Assembly: GCF_030272695.1 (NCBI RefSeq)
Contig: NZ_JARFYN010000036.1
Span: forward strand, 23,968 to 87,967
Origin: Martinezella calliandrae
GTDB lineage: Bacteria > Pseudomonadota > Alphaproteobacteria > Rhizobiales > Rhizobiaceae
Length of the DNA: 64,000 bases
Direction of reading: 5' to 3'
Shown piece after piece: positions 55,232 through 63,903 of this stretch. Below the pieces are notes generated by a model. The model was not told the DNA's origin and searched no databases. It was given only the letters and a program-made list of their open reading frames with translations. How positions within the stretch are numbered: the first letter of the stretch is position 1; every line of letters starts with the position of its first letter. Both the position numbers and the translations under genes were made by a program.

Positions 55232-56281
55232 TCACATGCTCGCCAGCGAAGATCGCGGCGGGCGCCAGGCTCGAGCGACGGCCTCTGCGAAGGCTTGGTC
55301 GCCCAGGACGACCTGCGGCAATGGCGCGTAGCAGAAGGCAGACGGAATTGCCGGTGCCAGCGTCGAGACGACGAAGTCGGTGATCGATCTCCGCGAATTG
55401 CCGGAGATGATCGTGTAGAAATTGCCGCTGTTCCAAGTGATCACCGAAAAACGGAAAAAGCACGACAGCGCCGAAGCGGTCGCATCCAAGTCGACCTGCA
55501 TCCTCAGCATCGGGTCGACGACGTCCTCTTTTTTCCTGTTGATCTCACTCTCCGAAAAGAAGCGCGCCTTGAACAAGGCATCTTTCTGACGCTCGCGATC
55601 GCCGTAGGCCTTGGTATCCTTCAAGCCGAGTTTCTGGACCTGCACCAAGAGACCGCCTTGGCGGATGCGCGGTAGGATGAAAGCGAGCTGGCTTTCTCGG
55701 TCGGGGCCATACATCTGGAACGTCGTATCTTCGAATAGAAAATCGAACCCATTGCGGAACGGCGAAAGTGTTTCGTCGTCGGCGTAACGCTCGCGGGTCA
55801 GATCGAAGAAAGGCCCATGGAAGAAGGTCGCATCAGCGCTGCCGCGTTTGGCGTTGAACGAGATCCGGTTGCCTTCGGTCGGACTGCAACAAAGCGTCTT
55901 GATCCGTCCGGCCCCGAGTTTGGCGAGCGTCCTCGCCAGGCAGCCGGTTCCCGCACCCAACGAATAAAAGGTGGCCGGTCGCCCCTCTCGCGCCCAGGTC
56001 AAGATTGCGGATGAATAGAGGGCGGCGCCCAGCCGCAATTCCTCCTCCAGCCGATAGGGGATGCTGGCAAAGTAGTGGCTGTCGAAGAAGCCCCACAGAT
56101 GCCGGTGGGTGTCCCAGAACACCAAGCAGTCGAGGTCAAAATCCAAAAGGCTCATGTCGGGCAGGGGCGGGGCCAGATCGGGCGCGCCTGCGAGGCCACG
56201 AGCTGCCTGCTCAAAGAATGTTGAAAACGTCGTCAAGCGCGGTGAAGTACGCCAGGATTCCAACGTCATTGCCGTTAGCAT
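55232..56281 (-). CDS. SAM-dependent methyltransferase-like protein
   Basis: A 349-residue protein. Around residue 100, TFYSLGAGTGCLARTLAKLG fits class I methyltransferase motif I, followed by IKTLCCSPTEGNRISFNAKR, where an acidic motif-II residue would be expected but is not obvious. Later come FDFLFEDTTFQMYGPDRESQ and a Rossmann-like strand LPRIRQGGLLVQVQKL. The exact family is not recognised. The ATG at 56281 has an excellent GAGGAGGAGGA site. It is the first gene of a two-gene operon with the 473-residue protein. The upstream 180 bp are AT-rich and palindromic, unlike the GC-rich surroundings, hinting at specific control and perhaps acquisition. Confidence 0.65.
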   Translation of the reverse strand: MLTAMTLESWRTSPRLTTFSTFFEQAARGLAGAPDLAPPLPDMSLLDFDLDCLVFWDTHRHLWGFFDSHYFASIPYRLEEELRLGAALYSSAILTWAREGRPATFYSLGAGTGCLARTLAKLGAGRIKTLCCSPTEGNRISFNAKRGSADATFFHGPFFDLTRERYADDETLSPFRNGFDFLFEDTTFQMYGPDRESQLAFILPRIRQGGLLVQVQKLGLKDTKAYGDRERQKDALFKARFFSESEINRKKEDVVDPMLRMQVDLDATASALSCFFRFSVITWNSGNFYTIISGNSRRSITDFVVSTLAPAIPSAFCYAPLPQVVLGDQAFAEAVARAWRPPRSSLASM

Positions 56282-56447
56282 GTCCTCCTCCTCTCACAAG
56301 TCGGTCGGTTACAGCGCCGAACCTTCTGCTCGTCGCTTACCGGCGCCGCACAAGATAATCGAGGCTCTGACTTCGTCTTTCACTGCGCAATATAAAGAAT
56401 ATCTTTTCCTATATTATTTGACGAAGCCTATATATTCAAACTACAAG

Positions 56448-56497
56448 TGTAATATTCTATAGATTTAAGATGAATATGTAATATCTATATATTACAT
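56448..56497. promoter_or_regulatory. AT-rich palindromic operator region
   Basis: ATGTAATAT at 56476-56484 and its inverse ATATTACAT at 56489-56497 make a perfect 9-bp dyad with a 4-bp spacer. An additional TGTAATAT half-site lies at 56448-56455, 29 bp upstream. The surroundings (56380-56510) are very AT-rich. The site is about 170-215 bp upstream of the methyltransferase-like start on the minus strand. A related ATATTACA occurs at 58702-58709. Confidence 0.45.
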
Positions 56498-57041
56498 CAT
56501 GTTTTTTCAGAGAAATTTATTTGCATTTCTCCTTTTTCTTCCAACAAGATGCTTCCCACAAGATCGGATCGTTCTGCGCGCGGTTTCCGGCCCGATATAC
56601 AGCGGGAGGCCTATTTCGAGCCCGCAATGCAAATTCAGGCCGAAATGAACGGATCAGATTCAACAAGGGCAGATTGCGAGGCACCGTATGCAATCTGCCG
56701 CTGCCACGGCGCAATACGACGGGTTTGCCCGAGGGATGTTGATCCATTGCAACCTCGGCTAAAACAGATGAATCATGACCTGTTGAAACTCTTCCCGGGG
56801 CACGGGTTTGATGTAGATGCTATCGTAGCGAGGGGTGGAATCGTGGCGGGCTAGACCAAGAGTTGCGCAATTCAAAAAAAGCGGGCATCGCTGCATCTGA
56901 GTCAATTCGGCAACATTTCCTGACAACCTTGAAGACCACCTCAGTCCCATGTCGACACGCGGTTTCGGCGTCAGTTAAACCAAATCTACGAATTGATTCG
57001 CAGGGCCTATTTTGCGGGGGAACGGCCTACGGGGAGTTGAC
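56498..57041. other. 544-bp intergenic region
   Basis: No supported gene. A minus-strand stretch near 56762-56870 ends in IYIKPVPREEFQQVMIHLF, loosely like the end of a response-regulator receiver domain (KPV). It is too short and lacks the rest of the fold. Confidence 0.3.
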
Positions 57042-57278
57042 ATGAATGCGACAACGATATCCAACTGGGCATCACGGAACAACTTTCTCGCGAGTGGGCC
57101 GTTCACTTTCCATAGATATGACAAGGATCGCAGGCTCGCGATAGAGATTAAGCGGACCTCGGTGGTGGTCATTATCGAAACAGTGGGAAGACCGCCGCGC
57201 ATCAAGGCGCGCCTGTTCAAGGACCTGTGCTACGACCCCCTCAAAGACATCATCGACGGTATAGACCTCGCCATCTGA
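57042..57278 (+). CDS. Small hypothetical protein
   Basis: A 78-residue soluble protein. It is basic in the middle and acidic at the end: HRYDKDRRLAIEIKRTSVVV then IIETVGRPPRIKARLFKDLC. No domain is recognised. The good ribosome binding site GGGGAG upstream of the ATG at 57042 is the main support. Neighbours do not suggest a function. Confidence 0.45.
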   Translation: MNATTISNWASRNNFLASGPFTFHRYDKDRRLAIEIKRTSVVVIIETVGRPPRIKARLFKDLCYDPLKDIIDGIDLAI

Positions 57279-57699
57279 ACGACCAGATCCTCGCGAGAGG
57301 TTATCCGAACGCGGAATGTTAGTGCAGTTTAGGGCTCCGGTCCGTATCCCTCGAGAGCAGCACGCAGGGATGCCGCTTCCTGCTTCGATCCCCGGCCGAC
57401 AAAGTCCTTGGCTGATGTTTAAATTCGCAAGTGCTGGCTCTCAACGGGGATGAATAAGCGCGCCTTCTCTCACCGTCGGCATCCAACTCGCCGACCTGCA
57501 GGTGTCAAGAGCTGGAGCCCCCGTGCTCGTCATCAACGAGCCGCTGCTGTGCAGTAACTGTCACACGTCTCCATCAGGGCAAGGCATATGCAACCAGCGA
57601 GCCGCCGGTGGGCTTCTCCATAAAACGATGTCCGCCAGCCATGATGACGGCGCGAGAGATCGGAAACAGCCCGAAACCTTAACCGCATGATTTCAGCAT
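57279..57699. other. Intergenic region, nothing recognised
   Basis: 421 bp between a small plus-strand gene and the 3' end of vapC. No gene, terminator or repeat was identified. Confidence 0.35.
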
Positions 57700-58083
57700 T
57701 TAGTTGCGCGCATCGGCCGGCCTGTGAAGTGCCGCGCCCGCCCTTTCTACCGCTGCCTGCAGACGCCTATCTCTGGTCCATAAGGCCGCTCGCTGATCTA
57801 GTAGGACCGAGGCCAACAAGTGGGCATCTGTATAGCCAATGCCCATACTGAAAATGCCGTGCCGATCAATCATCGTCATAACTTCCTCGTGGGTTGCCAC
57901 GAGTGCTTCGCGCTGGGCCGCCAGGAAAGCTATCACACTCCCGCGATCCCGAATGCTGCCAAGCGCCAGCTCACCAATCACAGCCGGATGGCAAAGCAGA
58001 CGATCATCCTCAATAATCGAACGCAGCTCTGCATTAAGATGGCGGAAATGATCAATCCATATGGAGGTGTCTGCCAGTATCAC
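57700..58083 (-). CDS. vapC: VapC-type PIN-domain ribonuclease toxin
   Basis: A 127-residue PIN-domain protein. Acidic metal ligands are in MILADTSIWIDHF (Asp5), VIGELALGSI (Glu), GYTDAHLLA (Asp near residue 94) and WTRDRRLQAA (Asp near residue 112). VapC toxins cleave tRNA or rRNA. The ATG at 58083 overlaps the antitoxin stop by four bases (ATGA). Complete; length matches the family. Confidence 0.92.
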   Translation of the reverse strand: MILADTSIWIDHFRHLNAELRSIIEDDRLLCHPAVIGELALGSIRDRGSVIAFLAAQREALVATHEEVMTMIDRHGIFSMGIGYTDAHLLASVLLDQRAALWTRDRRLQAAVERAGAALHRPADARN

Positions 58084-58280
58084 TTGGCCGCTGCGCTCCG
58101 GCGGCGTGGGGCTGCCTCCGCGTCGGGCATGGTTCCCCCAAGCGCGATGAGGCGCTTTCCAGACTCCACTCGGACAAGCGTCTCTAAAGCTTGTCGGACC
58201 AGAGCGGCGGTTTCTTTTGTGCCGGTTAGTGACCTAGCTCTTTCGATGAGAGTGTCGTCTAGAGTGATAGTCGATCGCAT
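58080..58280 (-). CDS. vapB: VapB-type antitoxin
   Basis: A 66-residue antitoxin starting MRSTITLDDTLIERARSLTG. The N-terminal strand and the helix with KETAALVRQALETLV are the usual DNA-binding part. The C-terminal tail, ending RRRSAAAK, should neutralise VapC. Two adjacent ATGs exist (58283 and 58280); the second gives the standard start with GGAAG upstream. It overlaps vapC and should autorepress the pair. Confidence 0.9.
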   Translation of the reverse strand: MRSTITLDDTLIERARSLTGTKETAALVRQALETLVRVESGKRLIALGGTMPDAEAAPRRRSAAAK

Positions 58281-58834
58281 CATCCTGCTTCCCTGCTCTG
58301 GTGTTCTAAATAGCACCACTTGGTGATGAAATCTATGCCTAGTTCTCACTCTGCTGCGACTGCTGTCGCGGTATAAATACGAATTATTTCTCGGCCGGTC
58401 GGCGCCCGAATTTAAAGCGCGAGCCCTAAACTCCAAGCAGCATCTGCACCGGTGCCTGCCATCGCGACCTCTGATCGCGATGGTAGCGAAGAAGCGCCTC
58501 TTCACCGAGAAGGGAGCGCCGATGTCGAATAAGAAGCAAGTGTGATCTGCGTCGCCGGCGCACGACATGGGCGTGTCTTTCCACGTCGTCGAAGCTGCCT
58601 CGCGTCGGCATCCTTAGATCCATGCTAAAGCTTTCCCGGTTTAAGCTATTATTCGACCAATATTGTCGCCAGCCTGCGCACAAAATGCATCCTAAAGGCG
58701 AATATTACATTGTTACAAGCAGCGATCAAAGTAGATTATTGGATATTGAAATCCGTATATTTGATCTTTCTCAAAGATAATATTGTAAGAACCTGCTTCT
58801 TTTCTGGGCGTGGATAAGAAATGGAGGAACTGCG
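58281..58834. other. 554-bp intergenic region
   Basis: Contains the perfect dyad CCATCGCGA/TCGCGATGG (58459-58483) and, at 58700-58790, an AT-rich part with ATATTACA and the promoter of the next plus-strand gene. A minus-strand frame (58426-58623) rich in arginine was seen but lacks a ribosome binding site and family. No gene is supported. Confidence 0.4.
58459..58483. repeat. Short palindromic repeat unit
   Basis: CCATCGCGA and TCGCGATGG form a 9-bp perfect stem with a 7-nt loop in noncoding sequence. Such palindromes occur as dispersed intergenic elements in rhizobia; without genome-wide comparison this is only a suggestion. Confidence 0.3.
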
Positions 58835-59101
58835 ATGGACGCGCATTCGTCGACGGAAACTTCTGGCTCATTTGCCCCTTCTGAAAAGGCCGATTTTCAG
58901 TTGACTAAAATCGGCACCCGCAGTTGGCGTGTTCGCATCCTGACGCAAAGAGGCAGCGCCTGGGTCCGGGCCAATGGGTCCGCCATCTACAAAGATGAAC
59001 TAATATTGTCGCTCGAGGCGGCAAACAGCTTCCTTGGCCGGGCACGAGTGAACGGGCTTTGCACTGAGTATATCGGTCCCTTCGGCAGACGCCTGATGTG
59101 A
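58835..59101 (+). CDS. Small conserved rhizobial-like protein
   Basis: An 88-residue protein. After an unstructured start (MDAHSSTETSGSFAPSEK), a beta-rich region (FQLTKIGTRSWRVRILTQRG, SAWVRANGSAIYKDELILSL) is followed by a helix. It resembles no named domain. GGAGG stands seven bases ahead of the ATG at 58835. The upstream region is AT-rich and contains the ATATTACA octamer also found ahead of the methyltransferase-like gene. Probably coding; function unknown. Confidence 0.6.
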   Translation: MDAHSSTETSGSFAPSEKADFQLTKIGTRSWRVRILTQRGSAWVRANGSAIYKDELILSLEAANSFLGRARVNGLCTEYIGPFGRRLM

Positions 59102-59262
59102 TGCGGTTCGGACAGTGCGCGCAAGTTGCTTGCATGCTCAGGAGGACCATGACGGAAGCTTCGATCGAGCTTCAACATCATCGACGGCGAACGACGTTTT
59201 ATACGGGCCAACGGTAAGTGCACTGAAGTTTGATACTGCTTTAAGCACAAGAGGAGGTTCTC

Positions 59263-59700
59263 ATGTTTTCAAATATCCTTGTTCCAACAGATGGGTCGCC
59301 CCTTGCTCTATCGGCCGTAGAACAAGCCATTGACTTCGCTCGTGATGCAAAAGCGGCGATCACCTTCATCACGGTTATCGAGCCATTCCGGATATTTTCC
59401 GTGGATAGCAAGCAGCTTTCCAGCACGCGCGAAAATTACGGGCAACTCGCCGATGCCCAAGCCACGCAGTTCTTGACAGAGGCTGAGATGAAGGCGCGCC
59501 ATAAGGACGTTGTCTGTCGGCCGCTCAAAGTCGAAGGCGATGAAGTCTATTCTGCGATCATCAAGGCGGCAATCGATAACGGCTGTGACCTGATCGCGAT
59601 TGCCTCCCACGGTCGGGGTGGGGCAGGTACCTTGTTACTCGGCAGCGTGACTGCAAAGATCCTCAGCCATTCGCGCATTCCGGTCCTCGTCTATCGCTGA
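59263..59700 (+). CDS. uspA: Universal stress protein UspA family
   Basis: A 145-residue single-domain Usp. The N-terminal strand FSNILVPTDGSPLALSAVEQ carries the conserved aspartate, and the C-terminal ASHGRGGAGTLLLGSVTAKI is the nucleotide-binding loop of the ATP-binding Usp class. HSRIPVLVYR ends the protein as usual. It is likely induced by stress and cytosolic. AAGAGGAGG precedes the ATG at 59263. Confidence 0.92.
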   Translation: MFSNILVPTDGSPLALSAVEQAIDFARDAKAAITFITVIEPFRIFSVDSKQLSSTRENYGQLADAQATQFLTEAEMKARHKDVVCRPLKVEGDEVYSAIIKAAIDNGCDLIAIASHGRGGAGTLLLGSVTAKILSHSRIPVLVYR

Positions 59701-59742
59701 TCATTCGCGAAAAACGCAGGCGTTTAAAAGGGAAACGGCATT

Positions 59743-59890
59743 GAGGCGATTTGCATCGCAAGAAGCGAATTTGTCGCCATCATCGGTTCGTCCGGCTCAG
59801 GCAAATCCACCTTGTTGTCCATCCTGGGATGTGCCTGGACCGACCAAGTGGTAAGCGTGCTGCGAGAGACTTCGCGACGATCGGCCTAAA
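59743..59890 (+). pseudogene. Fragment of a MacB/LolD-type ABC ATPase
   Basis: SEFVAIIGSSGSGKSTLLSI then LGC is the Walker A region of a MacB-type ATPase. A one-base shift then gives LDRPSGKRAARDFA, the normal continuation. No earlier or later part of the ATPase is present, so it is a decayed fragment about 150 bp long, directly downstream of uspA. Confidence 0.6.
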
Positions 59891-60040
59891 CTTTCAGGCG
59901 CGCGCATGCTGCCTCGCCGTCATGTCTGCGACGGCGTCTTCGTAGAGCCCGAACGCGTGACAAGTCACTCGGCGCCGAGGGCCTGGTTGGCACAATCTCA
60001 TGATTACCGCTGTCTCCATGGTAATCCTGGACTGACGCCG

Positions 60041-60625
60041 CTATTGTCCGCGACGACCGAGGGCTTCGACTTTCGTAAGCCAACGCCTTCGACCTGCCTC
60101 GTCCACCTGTTCGACCATGCCGAAAAAGGTCTGCCGCACGGGTCGAACTCCGGCAAAGTTCAGGATGCTACGCCTTAACCCGTTGACCCCATGGCCCCCG
60201 AACCAGAATCGATAGACGGGCGCGGGCATTCCCATCGTGACGATCAGGCGGGCCGTACAGCCGGCAAGCAGCCGCTTTGCAAAGCCACGGTCGCGATATT
60301 CAAAAGCGATACCTGGCCGGAATACTTGCTCCAGGAAAGCTTTCAGAAGTGCCGGCATGGTTCCATGCCAAAGCGGAAAGATGATGACGATATGTTCGGC
60401 CCATTCGATTGCTTCAGCAGCGCTTGTGAGGTTTTCGGGAACTGCCCCTTTTTCAAACTCTTCGCGCGAGCGGAGCAGAGGGAAATCCAGCTTAGCAATA
60501 TCCAATCTGCGCAGCGCCAACCCGGCATTTGCCGCACCCATAGCGTAAGCATCCGCAAGAGCACCGCACAGATGACGATCATGGCCGTCTGGATGCGCCT
60601 CTATGATCAATATGTGCCGTGGCAA
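60041..60625 (-). CDS. NAD(P)H:quinone oxidoreductase of the flavodoxin-like family
   Basis: A 194-residue FMN/FAD-dependent reductase: ILIIEAHPDGHDRHLCGALA at the start, then AEHIVIIFPLWHGTMPALLK and AFLEQVFRPGIAFEY, the NQO/MdaB signature. It transfers two electrons from NAD(P)H to quinones and limits oxidative stress. The start is a TTG at 60625 with AGGAG nine bases upstream. Length matches the family. It follows mgtA on the same strand, 241 bp from the mgtA stop. Confidence 0.85.
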   Translation of the reverse strand: MPRHILIIEAHPDGHDRHLCGALADAYAMGAANAGLALRRLDIAKLDFPLLRSREEFEKGAVPENLTSAAEAIEWAEHIVIIFPLWHGTMPALLKAFLEQVFRPGIAFEYRDRGFAKRLLAGCTARLIVTMGMPAPVYRFWFGGHGVNGLRRSILNFAGVRPVRQTFFGMVEQVDEAGRRRWLTKVEALGRRGQ

Positions 60626-60866
60626 GATATAAGCTCCTGTCGGTATTAAGAGGCCTGCGGGAGACCGAGTGCCTCAAGTCGTGGCGCTTGCTCCCTTTTT
60701 TGTCGACACCCGATCGATGTCAGCCAAGCGCTTTCGACAGATCCCTTCATCATGACATGCCGCGTGGAGGAGGCTTTGACCTACCGCAATTTCCTCCCGT
60801 GCAACGAGGAATGTTTTCTCCGACCTCGACAAGCTCTTTGCAACTTTCGCGGCTTCATTTATCAGT
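60626..60866. other. Gap between mgtA and quinone reductase genes
   Basis: 241 bp. No gene or clear terminator is seen. Confidence 0.3.
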
Positions 60867-63503
60867 TCACATGCCCCAGCGACGCACGAACCAGACCTTC
60901 ACCAAATGCGCCAGCACTGCATAGGCGATCAGCATGCTGGCGACGAGCGGCCAGTAGAGCCAAGGGAGCGGTGTGAATCCCAAAGCGGCGCCGACCGGTG
61001 TCAACGGCAGCGCAATTCCGACGCAACTGATGATGATGCTAGTGGTCAGCAAGGCCGCGCTGGCACGACTTTCGATGAACGGCAGCTTGGGGGTGCGAAT
61101 GATGTGAATGATCAGCGTCTGTGTAAGCAGGGATTCGACAAACCAGCCCGTCTGAAACAGCGAAGGATTGTGCCAGGAATGGAAAATCCACAGCATCATC
61201 GCATAGGTTGCATAGTCGAAAATGGAACTGATCGGCCCGATGAAGATCATGAATTTGAATATATTGTCGATGTCCCAGCGCCGCGGCGCGGCAATATAGT
61301 CGGCGTCCACGTTGTCGGTAGGAATAGCCGTCTGTGAGAAGTCATAGAGCAGGTTGTTGGTCAGCACCTGGATGGGCGCCATCGGCAGGAAGGGCAAAAA
61401 CATGCTTGCGCCGAGCACACTGAACATGTTGCCGAAATTCGAACTCGCGCCCATTTTGATGTACTTGGTGATGTTGCCAAAAATCTTGCGACCCTCGATC
61501 ACCCCCTCCTGCAGGACCATCAGGCTTTTTTCCAATAGGATGATGTCGGCCGACTCTTTGGCAATGTCTACGGCGGTATCTACCGAGACGCCGACGTCGG
61601 CAGCCCTAAGCGCGGGGCTATCGTTGATGCCGTCTCCGAGAAAGCCAACCACGTGTCCCTTGGCGTGCAGGGCCTCGATGATGCGTTCTTTCTGCGCCGG
61701 CGTCAGCTTGGCGAAGACAGTGGTGCGATCGGCAATCTCAGCGAGTTCCTTGTCGTTCAGCGTCTCGACGCGGGTACCGAGCAGGATTTCGCCAGCATCC
61801 AGCCCGACATCACGACAGATCTTGCGCGTTATGACCTCGTTATCACCGGTCAATATCTTGACGCCGACACCCTTCTGCGCGAGGGCGGCGATAGCGGCTC
61901 CGGCACTCTCCTTGGGAGGGTCGAGAAACGCGATGTAGCCAAGAAGCGTCAGATCGCACTCATCGGCAACGGAGTAGGTCGCCTGGGGATCGGGCAACTG
62001 TTTGTAGGCGACTGCTACGACGCGGAATCCGTCTGAGTTGAGCGCGACCGTCTCTTCCTTAGCGGCAGCGAAATGCGATTCATCCAGCGGCCCCGTGTGC
62101 TCGTCGATCTCGTAATGCTTGCAGGCAGCAAAAATCTCCTCGACGGCACCCTTGCAGATCAGCACATGCTTGCCGTCACGGTCCGAAACCACCACGGAAA
62201 GACGGCGGCGGGCGAAGTCGAACGGAATCTCGTCAACTTTCGCGAAGCCTTCATCGATCCCGAGAACTTTGTGCATCTCAACATGCGCGAGCACAGCAAC
62301 ATCGAGGAGGTTCTCCAGCCCCGATTGGAAGTGACTATTCAGGTAGGCGTACTGTAGGACACGCTCAGACTCCTTGCCGCGGATGTCGAGATGCCGCTTG
62401 AGAATGATCCGATCCTGCGTCAGCGTGCCGGTCTTGTCTGCGCATAAGATGTTCATGGCGCCGAAGTTCTGGATCGCATTCAGCCGCTTAACGATCACCT
62501 TCTTTTGCGCCATGTCGATCGCGCCCTTGGCCAGATTGACGGTGACGATCATCGGCAGCATTTCCGGTGTGAGGCCAACCGCCACTGCCACGGCAAAGAG
62601 CAAGGCTTCCAGCCAATCGTGCTTGGTCACCCCATTGATGAGGAGTACGGTTGGCACCATGACCAGAATGAATTTAATCATCAGCCAGGTGAAGCGGTCG
62701 ATGCCGCGATCGAAAGCTGTCGGCACGCGCCGGCCAGCAATCTCATCGGCGAGCTGTCCGAAAAAGGTTGCGCCGCCTGTGCGCACCACAACGCCAGTGG
62801 CGTAGCCACTGACAACATTGGCGCCCATGAAACACATATTCGGCAGGTCGAACGGCCCGTCCACGGCGGTGTTGTTGGCATGCGCGAACTTCTCTGCCGG
62901 CATCGCCTCGCCGGTGAGTGCCGACTGGTTGATGAACAAATCCTTGGTTTGGAGCAGGCGAAGGTCCCCTGGGATCATGTCGCCGGCCGAAAGCCGCACG
63001 ATATCGCCGGGAACCAGCCCCTCGATCGGCACCTCCGAATAAGCGGCGGCCGTGCCGCCGGTTCGCCGTTGGACCGTAGCTGTGGTTCGCACCATGGACC
63101 CCAGACGCGCGGCTGCTTCGTTCGAGCGATGCTCCTGGATAAAGGCGGTCGTAATCGCAAGCACCACCATGACAGCAATGACAACCGCCGCCCTGACGTC
63201 GCCGAGGAAATATGACATGGCCGCCAAGGTAAGCAAAAGTGCATTCAGTGGGTTCTTTGCGCGTCCCCACAGTTCCCGGAAGAGCGTCGGCTTCTTTTCT
63301 CGCGTAACCAGGTTGGGTCCGTAGATCTTCAAGCGTCGCGCAGCCTCCTCGGTTGTGAGCCCGTCTGGGCTCGACCCAAGGTGCGCGCAGGTTGGTAGGG
63401 GTTCGAGGCGACTTAGCGCAAGGACTTCCTCGGTCTCGGATACCGGTCGGCTTGGACCGGATCGATGAGCATGGCGCTGAAGCGTCAGTGAATCCTGTGC
63501 CAT
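60867..63503 (-). CDS. mgtA: Mg2+-transporting P-type ATPase, MgtA/MgtB type
   Basis: An 878-residue P3B-type ATPase that imports Mg2+ across the inner membrane. In order: an N-terminal cation-ATPase domain (SPDGLTTEEAARRLKIYGPN), TGEAMPAEKFA in the actuator domain, phosphorylated Asp356 in CADKTGTLTQD, KILTGDNEVITRKICRDVGL, and VGFLGDGINDSPALRAADVG in the hinge. Ten membrane segments are expected; the last four are clear in the C-terminal quarter. Length matches MgtA (about 900). The start ATG overlaps the stop of a short upstream frame as TGATG, suggesting translational coupling. Confidence 0.95.
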   Translation of the reverse strand: MAQDSLTLQRHAHRSGPSRPVSETEEVLALSRLEPLPTCAHLGSSPDGLTTEEAARRLKIYGPNLVTREKKPTLFRELWGRAKNPLNALLLTLAAMSYFLGDVRAAVVIAVMVVLAITTAFIQEHRSNEAAARLGSMVRTTATVQRRTGGTAAAYSEVPIEGLVPGDIVRLSAGDMIPGDLRLLQTKDLFINQSALTGEAMPAEKFAHANNTAVDGPFDLPNMCFMGANVVSGYATGVVVRTGGATFFGQLADEIAGRRVPTAFDRGIDRFTWLMIKFILVMVPTVLLINGVTKHDWLEALLFAVAVAVGLTPEMLPMIVTVNLAKGAIDMAQKKVIVKRLNAIQNFGAMNILCADKTGTLTQDRIILKRHLDIRGKESERVLQYAYLNSHFQSGLENLLDVAVLAHVEMHKVLGIDEGFAKVDEIPFDFARRRLSVVVSDRDGKHVLICKGAVEEIFAACKHYEIDEHTGPLDESHFAAAKEETVALNSDGFRVVAVAYKQLPDPQATYSVADECDLTLLGYIAFLDPPKESAGAAIAALAQKGVGVKILTGDNEVITRKICRDVGLDAGEILLGTRVETLNDKELAEIADRTTVFAKLTPAQKERIIEALHAKGHVVGFLGDGINDSPALRAADVGVSVDTAVDIAKESADIILLEKSLMVLQEGVIEGRKIFGNITKYIKMGASSNFGNMFSVLGASMFLPFLPMAPIQVLTNNLLYDFSQTAIPTDNVDADYIAAPRRWDIDNIFKFMIFIGPISSIFDYATYAMMLWIFHSWHNPSLFQTGWFVESLLTQTLIIHIIRTPKLPFIESRASAALLTTSIIISCVGIALPLTPVGAALGFTPLPWLYWPLVASMLIAYAVLAHLVKVWFVRRWGM

Positions 63504-63658
63504 CAGGCTGCAACCTCAGACGGGCCATCAATGTCTTTAGTCACAGCCATCTCAAAAACAGCCAAGCCCGTCATGCGGACCATGGCAGTCGGAAGTGGCC
63601 ATGCGGAACTAGGCAATGCGCTTGATCGGGTGACCTTCGGGATGATTAGGCTACTCAT
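63503..63658 (-). CDS. Candidate mgtA leader peptide
   Basis: A 51-codon frame, MSSLIIPKVTRSSALPSSAW then PLPTAMVRMTG and a tail ending GPSEVAA, whose TGA overlaps the mgtA ATG by one base (TGATG). AGGTGG lies just ahead of the ATG at 63658. It has four prolines, three in its first half. In enterobacteria a proline-containing leader (MgtL) makes mgtA transcription respond to Mg2+ and proline, though that leader is shorter and further upstream. Whether this frame is translated is unknown. Confidence 0.4.
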   Translation of the reverse strand: MSSLIIPKVTRSSALPSSAWPLPTAMVRMTGLAVFEMAVTKDIDGPSEVAA

Positions 63659-63903
63659 GAGCACCACCTGGCGGTTTGGTAACGGTCGGCAATGAGCATG
63701 CCCCTGACGGCGCCAAATGCATTGATTTAGATCAGAACTGGAGGTCTTCCCCGACCCGAACTGTCTGCTGCAGCTCCGGCGAGCCCATGAGATCCGGCAA
63801 TTCAAGTTCGAGGCTGCTGTCTAGCCTGCCGCAATGATAAGAATTATTCGCAGGCCTGATCTGTTGTTGGCTATAGGCGGCGCTGAACTACGATTTGAAT
63901 TTC
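63659..63903. other. Upstream region of mgtA, nothing recognised
   Basis: 245 bp likely to hold the mgtA promoter. No clear Mg2+-responsive RNA element or operator could be identified by eye. Confidence 0.3.

Noticed and set aside
56762..56870. Response-regulator-like ending IYIKPVPREEF
   Set aside because: Only a KPV-like tail is present, with no phosphoacceptor or other receiver motifs; likely chance.
58426..58623. Arginine-rich minus-strand frame starting MDLRMPTRGSF
   Set aside because: No convincing ribosome binding site or family; composition suggests noncoding GC-rich sequence with an embedded palindrome.
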